The notes under the pieces: generated by a model
Database searches by the model: none
The model's input: only the letters and a program-made list of their open reading frames with translations
Told to the model about the DNA's origin: nothing
NCBI GenBank assembly: GCA_028870615.1
Contig: JAGWPH010000243.1
Coordinates: forward strand, 1-8,122
Source of the DNA: Betaproteobacteria bacterium
Lineage (GTDB): Bacteria > Pseudomonadota > Gammaproteobacteria > Burkholderiales > Ferrovaceae
DNA: 8,122 bases
Direction: 5' to 3'
Position numbers and translations under genes: made by a program
Shown: positions 1 through 5,791 of the stretch, piece by piece
Numbering within the stretch: the stretch's first letter is position 1
Layout: each line of letters begins with the position of its first letter

Positions 1-1068
1 ATTGAATGCGGTGAATGAAAAGAAATTCAACGTATTAGTGTCAATCATTCCAAATTGGATGGGAACAGGCGTGCCAGACAAGCCGCTGTTGGGGGTCAGG
101 GTGCCCCTGAGTAGGGTGTAGGCCGAGGGCGCGTAATCTCCTTTTCCATTTGTGTTGTACCCCGATAGCGTAATGAAGTTAAAATCCGAACCACTGTCTA
201 TGAAGGATTGTGGATAAATCTGTCCCGCAATGGTGGCTGTAAAGTTTCCTAGAGAGTCGGCCGGAAGAATTTGATACCCCGCCACGGAATTGTTGCTCTG
301 AGTGTCAATGCCGAATGTGAGCGTTCCGGTGGCACTGACTTGCCCTGTGTTGGAAATGGCAGGCATCTGTAAAATGATCCCATTGTTATCGGTTGAAAAA
401 AATGCCACCGGGTTGCTTACCTCGTTGGGTGGGGGGATCATCGTACTGATGCAAGTTCCGGTGGGCCCCCCGATACAGGTATAGTAGCTGCCCTGATCTT
501 CCACGAATTGCCCCACGCCCAGTATTCCATTGCCACCGATTCCCAGCAGATTGCCAATATCGGTTCCACCAATACCCTGGCAGGCGAGTGGGGCACCAGG
601 AAGGCCAGGGTCTCCCAGCAACTCGATGAGTACGTTACTGGCAGTTTCGCCGGCAATCTTGATCGTCGCGTTGTGAATACCACCCCACATGAATCCACCC
701 AGAAATGTGGCGCATTCTCCCAAGGTGCCCACACCAGCGCTTGTTGTGGCTGGGAGGTTGAGGTTCGTGATGGCACTGGATAGAACCCGCAAACCATAGG
801 AGCCGGTATCCAATACGATGTGATCAATAGTCTGACAGAGACCGGCATTGTCACAGAGCGTGACGCTGACATAGGGTAAGTTGGCTGTCGGAAATAAAGC
901 GATAGCGGGGTCTTGCGCCACTGTGACTGCAACCTGATTGGGGGTCACTGAAGGCGAAGGCATACTGGAATTGGCAGGGCTGCTGCCTCCCCCCCCTCCA
1001 CCACAACTGGCCAGGAGCAGGGCGAACATCAAAATGTGCCAAGTCCTGCTCGAAACGATGGGTATCAA
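1..1068 (-). CDS. DUF3443 lipoprotein with pepsin-like motifs (3' end cut off by window edge)
   Basis: The first 356 codons are present and no stop is reached. The N-terminus is a lipoprotein signal: Arg8, a hydrophobic stretch at about 12-20 and the lipobox LASC with Cys22, followed by six glycines and a Ser/Pro-rich linker, so the protein is probably anchored in the outer membrane. The hallmark of DUF3443 is HIVLDTGSYGLRVLSSA (83-99). Further on come GNGILGVG (179-186), TLTFGID, and FIDSGSDFNFI with Asp291. DTGS, GILG and DSGS recur in this order in pepsin-family aspartic proteases, so I infer a two-lobed aspartic-protease-like fold; catalysis is unproven. Six later cysteines (72, 78, 119, 163, 198, 206) could form disulfides outside the cytoplasm. 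I chose the TTG start because it overlaps the TGA of the DUF2844 gene, follows GGGAG by 7 bases and supplies the whole signal peptide. The next start, ATG at residue 14, would leave almost no n-region. DUF2844 and DUF3443 are known genomic neighbours. Confidence 0.85.
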   Translation of the reverse strand, partial: MIPIVSSRTWHILMFALLLASCGGGGGGSSPANSSMPSPSVTPNQVAVTVAQDPAIALFPTANLPYVSVTLCDNAGLCQTIDHIVLDTGSYGLRVLSSAITNLNLPATTSAGVGTLGECATFLGGFMWGGIHNATIKIAGETASNVLIELLGDPGLPGAPLACQGIGGTDIGNLLGIGGNGILGVGQFVEDQGSYYTCIGGPTGTCISTMIPPPNEVSNPVAFFSTDNNGIILQMPAISNTGQVSATGTLTFGIDTQSNNSVAGYQILPADSLGNFTATIAGQIYPQSFIDSGSDFNFITLSGYNTNGKGDYAPSAYTLLRGTLTPNSGLSGTPVPIQFGMIDTNTLNFFSFTAFN

Positions 1069-1541
1069 GGATCAACTCCCAAGGTAATCAGATTGATACT
1101 TGGGGGGACAAGAGCAGGCGCATAGGCCGAACCCGAATAAGCCCGCATATGGCCGCTTGCATGGACGACGAGTGTCGAAGTCTGGACCGTGATTGGAGTG
1201 TTGCGGGCAGTGATCGGTCTGGTTTGAACCTTGGCAGCATATTGGGGAAAATAAGTGCCCAACAAACGCGATAAGTCAGGAATCACCGGGCCGGACCAGC
1301 TAATGGCGAACACCACGCCGCTCGCTGCGTATTCGGTCACGGTAACATTCTGCGCAGTCAGAACGGACTGTTGTTGTACGCCATTGCTGTGCTGTGCAAG
1401 CTGGTGTCCGTTGGATGCCACAGGCTGGCCATCCTGCCCTATGGTGGCGGCGTTTCCGCCTAAAACCGCCCAAGCCCCCATGGGTTGAGCTAGAATCAGC
1501 GTCAGAAAACTCAATATCCGGATGGAAGTGCGAAACTGCAT
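1065..1541 (-). CDS. DUF2844 family secreted protein
   Basis: A 158-residue exported protein. MQFRTSIRILSFLTL opens a classical signal peptide, with likely cleavage after AWA25. The mature protein would begin VLGGN, matching the (A)LGG motif usual near the start of DUF2844 proteins. A second family block lies at about 76-101 (GVVFAISWSGP, then PDLSRLLGTYFPQY) and a third at 124-150 (VVHASGHMRAYSG). The mature part has no cysteine, so it is not a lipoprotein or disulfide protein. Function is unknown. It sits between a DsrC-like gene and a DUF3443 gene, the latter a common DUF2844 partner, so a joint envelope role is likely. A start 15 bases upstream (1556) is possible. I prefer ATG at 1541 because it overlaps the upstream TGA as TGATG, has GGAG nine bases before it, and gives a cleaner signal peptide. 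Confidence 0.85.
   Translation of the reverse strand: MQFRTSIRILSFLTLILAQPMGAWAVLGGNAATIGQDGQPVASNGHQLAQHSNGVQQQSVLTAQNVTVTEYAASGVVFAISWSGPVIPDLSRLLGTYFPQYAAKVQTRPITARNTPITVQTSTLVVHASGHMRAYSGSAYAPALVPPSINLITLGVDP
1076..1080 (-). promoter_or_regulatory. Ribosome binding site supporting the TTG start of the DUF3443 gene
   Basis: GGGAG on the minus strand lies seven bases before TTG at 1068. TTG overlaps the DUF2844 stop in the four bases TTGA, the same geometry as the common ATGA coupling junction. Confidence 0.65.
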
Positions 1542-1864
1542 CAGCCGGTGCTCCATGCCCTGGGGCGTTTCATACCCGCGATCTTGCAGGCTTGTTTGAC
1601 GTAACCGTAGGGAAATAGTTGGAACAAGGTGTTTCGCTCGGCGCCGTGTTCCGCACCCAGAAATCGGATTACAAAACGAGCGTCTGGAGTAACCTGATGT
1701 TCGGCGTAGTAATCACGCATGAAGCGAATGGCACCCCAATGCATGTCCGTCAGTTCAATCTGCTCGTGGCGTGCCAGTTCCAGCGCTATTTCTTCCGTCC
1801 ATTCATTGGGTTCAATCAGATAGCCTTCTTCGTCCATCGCTGCAAGCAAGGGCTCAGCTCCCAT
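1541..1864 (-). CDS. DsrC/TusE-family protein with only the inner cysteine (CysB-only variant)
   Basis: A cytoplasmic protein of 107 residues, normal for the DsrC/TusE/DsvC family. Family features in order are DEEGYL (11-16), the EW...A..LA helix (21-31), IELTDMHWGAIRFMRDYY (36-53) and the C-terminal LFPYGYVKQACKIAG (83-97). DsrC proteins carry sulfur on a flexible C-terminal arm with two cysteines: CysA next to the C-terminus and CysB eleven residues before it. TusE keeps CysA only. Here the sole cysteine in the protein is Cys93, at the CysB position. The CysA position is Trp104, and the tail ends PRAWSTG instead of the usual PKPxxCx. It therefore cannot make the CysA-CysB disulfide or trisulfide of true DsrC and is unlikely to be a TusE-type tRNA thiolation carrier. 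A regulatory or scaffold role, or single-thiol chemistry, is inferred. It is the first gene of a coupled operon with two envelope proteins. The start has a strong GGAGGG four bases upstream. Confidence 0.88.
   Translation of the reverse strand: MGAEPLLAAMDEEGYLIEPNEWTEEIALELARHEQIELTDMHWGAIRFMRDYYAEHQVTPDARFVIRFLGAEHGAERNTLFQLFPYGYVKQACKIAGMKRPRAWSTG
1551..1554 (-). promoter_or_regulatory. Ribosome binding site deciding the DUF2844 start
   Basis: GGAG on the minus strand lies nine bases before ATG 1541 and within the 3' end of the DsrC-like gene. It is part of the ATGGAG that forms the alternative upstream start at 1556, which itself lacks a convincing site. This favours 1541. Confidence 0.6.
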
Positions 1865-1868
1865 AGGT

Positions 1869-1874
1869 CCCTCC
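1869..1874 (-). promoter_or_regulatory. Strong ribosome binding site of the DsrC-like gene
   Basis: GGAGGG on the minus strand ends four bases before the ATG at 1864. It is the best Shine-Dalgarno match in this operon and fixes the start of the first gene. Downstream genes rely on weaker sites plus stop/start overlap. Confidence 0.8.
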
Positions 1875-1905
1875 GTGTTTTTTTACTGGAATCATCAATA
1901 CTCGT

Positions 1906-1934
1906 ACCATAAACGGTCGAGTGTACGGGGTCAA
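1906..1934 (-). promoter_or_regulatory. Sigma70-type promoter of the DsrC-like/DUF2844/DUF3443 operon
   Basis: On the minus strand, TTGACC (1934-1929; five of six consensus bases) is separated by exactly 17 bases from TATGGT (1911-1906; four of six). Transcription would start near 1899, giving a leader of about 35 bases that contains the GGAGGG ribosome site. This is the best promoter I can find in the window. It is a motif prediction only. Confidence 0.55.
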
Positions 1935-1940
1935 CGACCG
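1914..1940. promoter_or_regulatory. Inverted repeat bracketing the -35 box (candidate operator)
   Basis: CGGTCG (1914-1919) and CGACCG (1935-1940) are exact inverted copies, 21 bases start to start. One half lies in the spacer of the predicted DsrC-operon promoter; the other abuts its -35 box. A shorter palindrome, GGTC-GTT-GACC, also covers the -35 box. Binding here would block RNA polymerase, so a repressor site is plausible. It sits between divergent genes and could control both. The half-sites are short, so chance is possible. Confidence 0.4.
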
Positions 1941-1985
1941 AACTTGTTGGGGCGTTGGGTGACTATTTATTACAGGAAAACATTT

Positions 1986-2435
1986 ATGAAACAATTGTCT
2001 GCTCTGGCGCTATTAGTCCTTCTGGCTCTGCCGGCATTTCCGGCGGATGTAGGGGTTTCGGTCGGTGTGGGCCAGCCTGGATTCTACGGAGCCCTTGAAC
2101 TGGGCAACGCTCCGGCACCACAACTCATATATCCCCAGCCCGTCATTATGCAGCCCGTACCCTACGGCATTATGCCGCCTCCACCCATTTATCTGCGTGT
2201 GCCCCCCGGTTATGCACGGCACTGGCGCTGGCACTGTCACGAATTCAATGCCTGCGGTCGCCCGGTCTACTTTGTTCAGGACGGTTGGTACAATCGGGTC
2301 TACGTCCCATTCTACAATCATCCTGGCGAAGGTTGGCGTGGACCTTACCAAGGGGAAGGGCGGGGTCGTGAAGGCGAGAGGGGAGGATTTCGCGGGGAAG
2401 GGGGGGATCGTCATGGTCAAGCAGGACGCGACTGA
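1986..2435 (+). CDS. Small secreted protein, proline-rich with a His/Cys motif and Gly/Arg/Glu-rich tail
   Basis: 149 residues. MKQLSALALLVLLALPAFPA is a clear signal peptide, with likely cleavage before Asp21. The mature protein has a Gly/Val-rich start, a Pro/Tyr-rich middle (about 45-75), then HWRWHCHEFNACGRP (79-93) followed by VYFVQDGWYNRVYVP, and a low-complexity charged tail rich in Gly, Arg and Glu (113-149). The block with NACGRPVYFVQ and WY resembles small secreted proteins of unknown function common in Beta- and Gammaproteobacteria. That is recall, not a search. Cys84 and Cys90 with nearby histidines could form a disulfide or bind a metal. The frame is open further upstream to 1875, but ATG 1986 is the only start giving a signal peptide and has AGGA eight bases before it. 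It is divergent from the DsrC-like operon and convergent with ompW. Confidence 0.75.
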   Translation: MKQLSALALLVLLALPAFPADVGVSVGVGQPGFYGALELGNAPAPQLIYPQPVIMQPVPYGIMPPPPIYLRVPPGYARHWRWHCHEFNACGRPVYFVQDGWYNRVYVPFYNHPGEGWRGPYQGEGRGREGERGGFRGEGGDRHGQAGRD

Positions 2436-2444
2436 ACGCTGAAC

Positions 2445-2472
2445 TCCTGCCGACCCCCTGGGACCGGCAGGA
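2445..2472. terminator. Hairpin between convergent genes, candidate two-way terminator
   Basis: TCCTGCCG (2445-2452) pairs perfectly with CGGCAGGA (2465-2472) around a 12-base loop. It sits in the 51-base gap between two convergent stop codons, where a shared terminator is expected. Neither side has a real T-run, so it may be weak or serve mainly as an mRNA 3' end stabiliser. Confidence 0.45.
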
Positions 2473-2486
2473 ATGGGTACAACGGG

Positions 2487-3224
2487 TTAGAAGCGGTAAC
2501 CCACTCCAACAAATCCGATGGTGTTGCCAAACTTGAGATTGGTGGTGGAAGAAGGGCCAAGGGGCGCAGGATCGACAAGATTACTGATGCGCAAAGTGGA
2601 TTTTGTATCCACATAGGTCAACGAGCCGGTCAGGAAATAATTGGTTTCCTTGATGTCGTAGTTGAACCCTGCGCTGGCAACCCATCCCCAGGCTGAATCA
2701 ATGCTGGCTCCATTGGGTGCTAGTCCTTGCCCGGCGCTGTTTAAAGACAGGCTTTTAAAGCTGGTATAAGTCACGCCCGCTCCTAGATAAGGGCGGAAAG
2801 CCGAAGCGGCATCCAGAAAGTAATACCGGCCTACCAGCATGGGGCTCCACAGTTTGACCGAACCCAATTCCGTTACCGCCCCACCGGTCAGTTTCGCCTG
2901 GCTCATGGACAGGTTGGTTTTCGGAGGAAAGCCAATATCCAGTACTAGAGCCAGATTGTCCGTGAACATATGCCCCAGAATAATTGCGGCGGTGGAGGTG
3001 CCGGAAGCCGATGCTGACTGAATTGCCAGCGGTCCGGGCAAGGGGTTGTGTCCTGGACGATAGATGTCGCCAGCGTAGGACAAGGAATCGGCGCTGACAT
3101 TGGGGCTGATATAGGCTGCTCCGACGGCGACGAAGTCGTCTCCTGATTTCAATGCCCAAGCTGAAGAGGTGGAGAGTAATACGAGTACCGCAAGGAGTGT
3201 TGTGACAATGCGAGGCCTGACCAT
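2487..3224 (-). CDS. ompW: OmpW-family outer-membrane protein
   Basis: 245 residues with a typical signal peptide (MVRPRIVTTLLAVLVLL...SSAWA, cleavage after about residue 24). The mature part of about 221 residues is the usual size for OmpW, an eight-stranded beta-barrel thought to pass small hydrophobic molecules and often changed by stress. Supporting features are FVAVGAAYISP near the N-terminus, NLALVLDIGFPP, SPMLVGRYYF, FRPYLGAGVTYTSF, a GWVASAGFNYDI strand, and the C-terminal GVGYRF ending in Phe, the usual sorting signal for barrel assembly. The start has AGGAG a few bases upstream. The gene lies 114 bases downstream of the response regulator gene on the same strand, so it could be read through from it or be a target of it. 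The substrate is unknown, and a generic OmpW-like barrel cannot be excluded. Confidence 0.85.
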   Translation of the reverse strand: MVRPRIVTTLLAVLVLLSTSSAWALKSGDDFVAVGAAYISPNVSADSLSYAGDIYRPGHNPLPGPLAIQSASASGTSTAAIILGHMFTDNLALVLDIGFPPKTNLSMSQAKLTGGAVTELGSVKLWSPMLVGRYYFLDAASAFRPYLGAGVTYTSFKSLSLNSAGQGLAPNGASIDSAWGWVASAGFNYDIKETNYFLTGSLTYVDTKSTLRISNLVDPAPLGPSSTTNLKFGNTIGFVGVGYRF

Positions 3225-3338
3225 GGTATCTCCTCTTTATAGTAGTTAGGTGATTCTGCTCCCGGCTTGGATCATCTGGCTCCCACCAGAGAATCCCCAC
3301 CGAGCACCCCGACAGCATCCTTTAAATGCAATAGAATT
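3225..3338 (-). promoter_or_regulatory. Gap between regulator gene and ompW, probable ompW control region
   Basis: 114 bases without a gene. It holds the ompW ribosome site and a TATAAA (minus strand, 3241-3236) too close to the start to be a useful -10. There is a short hairpin (TCTGG/CCAGA, 3275-3290) with no T-run, so no convincing terminator for the regulator gene. No confident -35/-10 pair was found. The length would fit a regulated promoter. Confidence 0.3.
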
Positions 3339-4073
3339 TCAAGCCCCGGGAGCGATTTCTTGAGAGCGTTGCTGAGGTATGACTACAACCCCAAAAGCAT
3401 AACCATTGCCGCGGATGGTCCGTACCGGGTCGGTAGCGGAAACAGCGCGCAGCTTGCGGCGAATATTGGAAACCAGGGTATCGATGGTGCGATCGGTTGT
3501 GCAGGGGTCGCGTCCATAAATCGTGCGCAGTAGTGATTTTCTGCTGAGCGGTTTGTTCCCTGATCTAGCCAGACAATACAGCACATCGAATTCCTTTCCG
3601 GTGAGGGGAACATTGCCATATTCCGGGTGGTTTAGCGTCCTGGCCAGCGGATCCAGAGAAAAGTTCTGAAATATCAGAAGTTCATCGGTACGCAGGGGCA
3701 TCATTGCATGAGCCCGTGCAGCCAAACGGCGCGCGCGGATGACGACTTCCCGCAGATCCAAAGGTTTGGACAAATAATCGTCCGCGCCCGATTCCAGCCC
3801 AACTATCCGGTCAAGGGAGAGGCCTTTGCCACTCAATACGATGATTCCGATGGCAGGGTAGCGAATGCGGGCATATCGAACCAGATCCAGGCCGTCTTCG
3901 GTCCCCAGTATCCTGTCGACGAGCAACAGTTCGACCGGGCCCTGATTCAGTAGGCGATGGGCGTGCTCCAGGGTTTTGCAATGTGAAACCAGGAGGCCTT
4001 CGCTGACCAGGGTCTCCTGGAGCAGTTTTGCTATCAGTACGTCATCTTCCAGCAGAACAACATGTATGGTCAC
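3339..4073 (-). CDS. OmpR/PhoB-type response regulator
   Basis: 244 residues from GTG 4073, the usual length of the family. The receiver domain (1-115) has the acidic pair Asp10/Asp11 in LLEDD, phosphoacceptor Asp53 in LLVDRILGTEDG, Ser81 in IIVLSGKG and Lys103 in LSKP. The C-terminal winged helix (about 130-230) is clear from LTGKEFDVLYCLA, TTDRTIDTLVSNIRRKL and TIRGNGYAF. It should bind DNA as a phosphorylated dimer. The frame stays open to 4181, but a start there would overlap the divergent Hpt gene and add 36 residues unlike any receiver. GTG begins directly at the first receiver strand, though its ribosome site is poor, so the exact start is uncertain. It is divergent from an Hpt gene and a hybrid kinase, the obvious phosphate donors. 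The next gene downstream on its strand is ompW. Confidence 0.88.
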   Translation of the reverse strand: MTIHVVLLEDDVLIAKLLQETLVSEGLLVSHCKTLEHAHRLLNQGPVELLLVDRILGTEDGLDLVRYARIRYPAIGIIVLSGKGLSLDRIVGLESGADDYLSKPLDLREVVIRARRLAARAHAMMPLRTDELLIFQNFSLDPLARTLNHPEYGNVPLTGKEFDVLYCLARSGNKPLSRKSLLRTIYGRDPCTTDRTIDTLVSNIRRKLRAVSATDPVRTIRGNGYAFGVVVIPQQRSQEIAPGA

Positions 4074-4133
4074 GTCGGAGCCGCTCAAAATCCAAATGGG
4101 GTAGACTAGCGTCAGTTTATAACCCCTGCAACT
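4074..4133. promoter_or_regulatory. Divergent promoter region of the phosphorelay genes
   Basis: Sixty bases separate the start codons of the regulator (minus) and the Hpt protein (plus). The sequence TTTATAAC (4116-4123) reads as TATAAC on the plus strand and TATAAA on the minus strand, so the two -10 boxes may overlap. Neither strand shows a good -35 box. On the plus strand the predicted start of transcription (near 4130) is only a few bases before ATG 4134, which also lacks a Shine-Dalgarno site. Confidence 0.35.
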
Positions 4134-4484
4134 ATGTCTTACAGCAACGTACCGCTCATTGATCAGCAAGTGCTGTCCCACCTGTCGGAGCTCTTGGGCT
4201 TTGCAGAATATCGTGATTTGCTGGGTCAGACCGTTATACGGCTCTCGGATACGGCTTCAAGGTTGGGGGAGCCGCTCGAGCAAAAAGATCTCCGAAAACT
4301 CGTACATTGGATCAAGGGATCGTTAGGTACGTTGGGGCTGGCGCGCCTGGCCTCCATTGCGGCACAAATAGAAGCCCGTTGTCGTCAAGGGACTGCCAGC
4401 GATGAGGACGTTCCCTTGCTTCGAGACATCATGGTGGATTCCCATGGGGCACTGGAAAACCTGCTCAACCCACCAGCTCCCTAG
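4134..4484 (+). CDS. Histidine phosphotransfer (Hpt) protein
   Basis: A free-standing Hpt protein of 116 residues. These are small helical bundles that carry phosphate on histidine between a hybrid kinase receiver and a response regulator. The signature is [18 protein letters not shown], with His58 as the phosphorylated residue and Lys61-Gly62 following, matching the family pattern HxLKG...G. The rest is predicted helical and includes [12 protein letters not shown] and a C-terminal helix. There is no membrane segment, so it is cytoplasmic. It is followed after four bases by the hybrid kinase gene, which has no Hpt domain of its own, so the two very likely act together. No clear ribosome site precedes ATG 4134, and the mRNA may be nearly leaderless. 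The main uncertainty is the partner regulator; the divergent OmpR-type gene is the best candidate. Confidence 0.85.
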   Translation: MSYSNVPLIDQQVLSHLSELLGFAEYRDLLGQTVIRLSDTASRLGEPLEQKDLRKLVHWIKGSLGTLGLARLASIAAQIEARCRQGTASDEDVPLLRDIMVDSHGALENLLNPPAP

Positions 4485-4488
4485 CCAT

Positions 4489-5757
4489 ATGAACCTGACA
4501 CTACTGCTGATTGTTTTCGTGGTACTGGCCATGACACTCTTGCAAACGCGCCGAAAAGGGGGTATTTCCGGACGTAAATACGTCGAAGAGAGCCTGGCGC
4601 AGAGCCAGTTGTTGCTTGTTCAAGCGCGTCACGCGGCTGAGGCCAAGTCAAGATTTCTGGCTAATATGAGTCATGAGATACGAACCCCCCTTAATGGGAT
4701 TCTTGGGTTTTCGACACTGCTCGAACAAAACCTCCCCACCGGCGAAAATCAGCACCATGCGCGTTGGTTACGCGAATCTGCAGAATTGCTTGATAGGATC
4801 CTGAGCGACATCCTTGATTTTTCCAGTATTGAGTCGGGAGAAATCAAGCTCAACGCCGTGCCATTTAACCTTGGTGAGTCCGTTGCGCAATGCATCAACC
4901 CGTACACATTGCTGGCGGGCCAAAATGGACTGACATTGGAGGTTGATTACGCCATAGCAGGCCCGTTGCAATTGCTGGGAGATCCCGATCGACTCCGGCA
5001 AATTCTTCAAAATCTGCTTTCCAATGCCGTGAAATATACTGAACGCGGACAAATCAGGATCAAAGTGATGCGCCAGGCAGCACCGGAAAACGGACTGGAA
5101 TGGATTACCTTCCAGATTGAAGACACAGGGGTCGGCATTCCTCCGGAAAAGCAGTCAAGCTTGTTCAAGCGGTTCACTCAACTGGAATCCGATCCTTTTC
5201 GCCGCCGCTCCGGCACAGGATTGGGTCTGGTCATAGTGAAAGGATTGGTTGAGGCACTCCAGGGTCGGATGAGTTTAGAGTCAGAGCAAGGCAGGGGCAC
5301 CCGGGTGACGGTGACTTTGCCCTTTCAGCATGCCGGGTCAATACACTGCCTGACCACTGTGCCGCACCAGGAAACTGCGCGCGCGCTGCGTATCTTGGTG
5401 GCCGATGATGAACCCATCAATCGTGCCTTGTTGCGTAAGATTTTGGAGCGCGATGGGCATGAAGTTCATGAAGCAATCGATGGTGCAGAGGTACTTGATC
5501 GCACACTGGCTAAGGAGTATGACCTGATTTTGCTGGACGTCAGTATGCCGGTTCTGGATGGATACGGTTGTACTGTGCGGATCAGATCGCTTCCGGGACC
5601 CAATCAATACGCACCGATTATCGCAGTCACAGGACATGCCTTTGAAGAGGATCGAGCGCGGGCCAAGAAATCGGGCATGAACGGGCATCTTTCAAAGCCT
5701 ATTCAATTCGACAAACTTCATCGCTTGGTCGAGGAATATCAGGGCCATACGAAATAG
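4489..5757 (+). CDS. Membrane-anchored hybrid histidine kinase (HisKA-HATPase-receiver)
   Basis: 422 residues. A single N-terminal transmembrane segment (2-18) is followed at once by basic residues (QTRRK) and a short coiled-coil-like linker (30-52). There is no periplasmic, PAS, HAMP or GAF sensor domain. His[21 protein letters not shown] with His62. ATPase: N box [11 protein letters not shown] (174-184), G1 EDTGVGIP (211-218), F box [10 protein letters not shown]2 SGTGLGL (241-247). Receiver (about 300-420): ADDEPINR with Asp306/Asp307, phosphoacceptor Asp350 in [13 protein letters not shown], Thr381, and Lys403 in LSKP. The domain order is that of BarA-like hybrids but without the C-terminal Hpt, which is encoded by the gene just upstream. 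ATG 4489 lies four bases after the Hpt stop. It has no strong ribosome site, so coupled translation is likely. An earlier in-frame start at 4402 would overlap the Hpt gene and bury the membrane segment. The signal sensed is unknown. Confidence 0.9.
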   Translation: MNLTLLLIVFVVLAMTLLQTRRKGGISGRKYVEESLAQSQLLLVQARHAAEAKSRFLANMSHEIRTPLNGILGFSTLLEQNLPTGENQHHARWLRESAELLDRILSDILDFSSIESGEIKLNAVPFNLGESVAQCINPYTLLAGQNGLTLEVDYAIAGPLQLLGDPDRLRQILQNLLSNAVKYTERGQIRIKVMRQAAPENGLEWITFQIEDTGVGIPPEKQSSLFKRFTQLESDPFRRRSGTGLGLVIVKGLVEALQGRMSLESEQGRGTRVTVTLPFQHAGSIHCLTTVPHQETARALRILVADDEPINRALLRKILERDGHEVHEAIDGAEVLDRTLAKEYDLILLDVSMPVLDGYGCTVRIRSLPGPNQYAPIIAVTGHAFEEDRARAKKSGMNGHLSKPIQFDKLHRLVEEYQGHTK

Positions 5758-5791
5758 ACGCTTTCCAATCTCATGATGCACAATTAACACC

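Noticed and set aside
438..932. Minus-strand open frame of 164 codons, and another at 851-1075
   Set aside because: Both lie in another frame over the DUF3443 gene, whose frame shows the DTGS motif, lipobox and a coupled start.
1876..1884. Run of T bases as a terminator
   Set aside because: No hairpin precedes it and no plus-strand gene ends there; on the minus strand it is an A-rich leader before the ribosome site.
1875..1985. N-terminal extension of the small secreted protein, starting at 1875
   Set aside because: It would bury the signal peptide behind 37 unrelated residues and runs through the promoter of the divergent operon.
2013..2442. Open frames on both strands over the secreted-protein gene (minus 2013-2420, plus 2065-2442)
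   Set aside because: They arise from high-GC composition opposite or out of frame with a gene that has a clear signal peptide and ribosome site.
3252..3294. GATTCT ... AGAATC inverted repeat upstream of ompW
   Set aside because: Only six bases with a 31-base gap and no link to a promoter element; likely chance.
2755..3318. Minus-strand open frame of 187 codons across the ompW gene
   Set aside because: The alternative frame shows no domain, signal peptide or ribosome site, whereas the OmpW frame has all expected features.
4074..4181. Longer start for the response regulator at 4181
   Set aside because: The extra 36 residues are unlike a receiver and overlap the start of the divergent Hpt gene.
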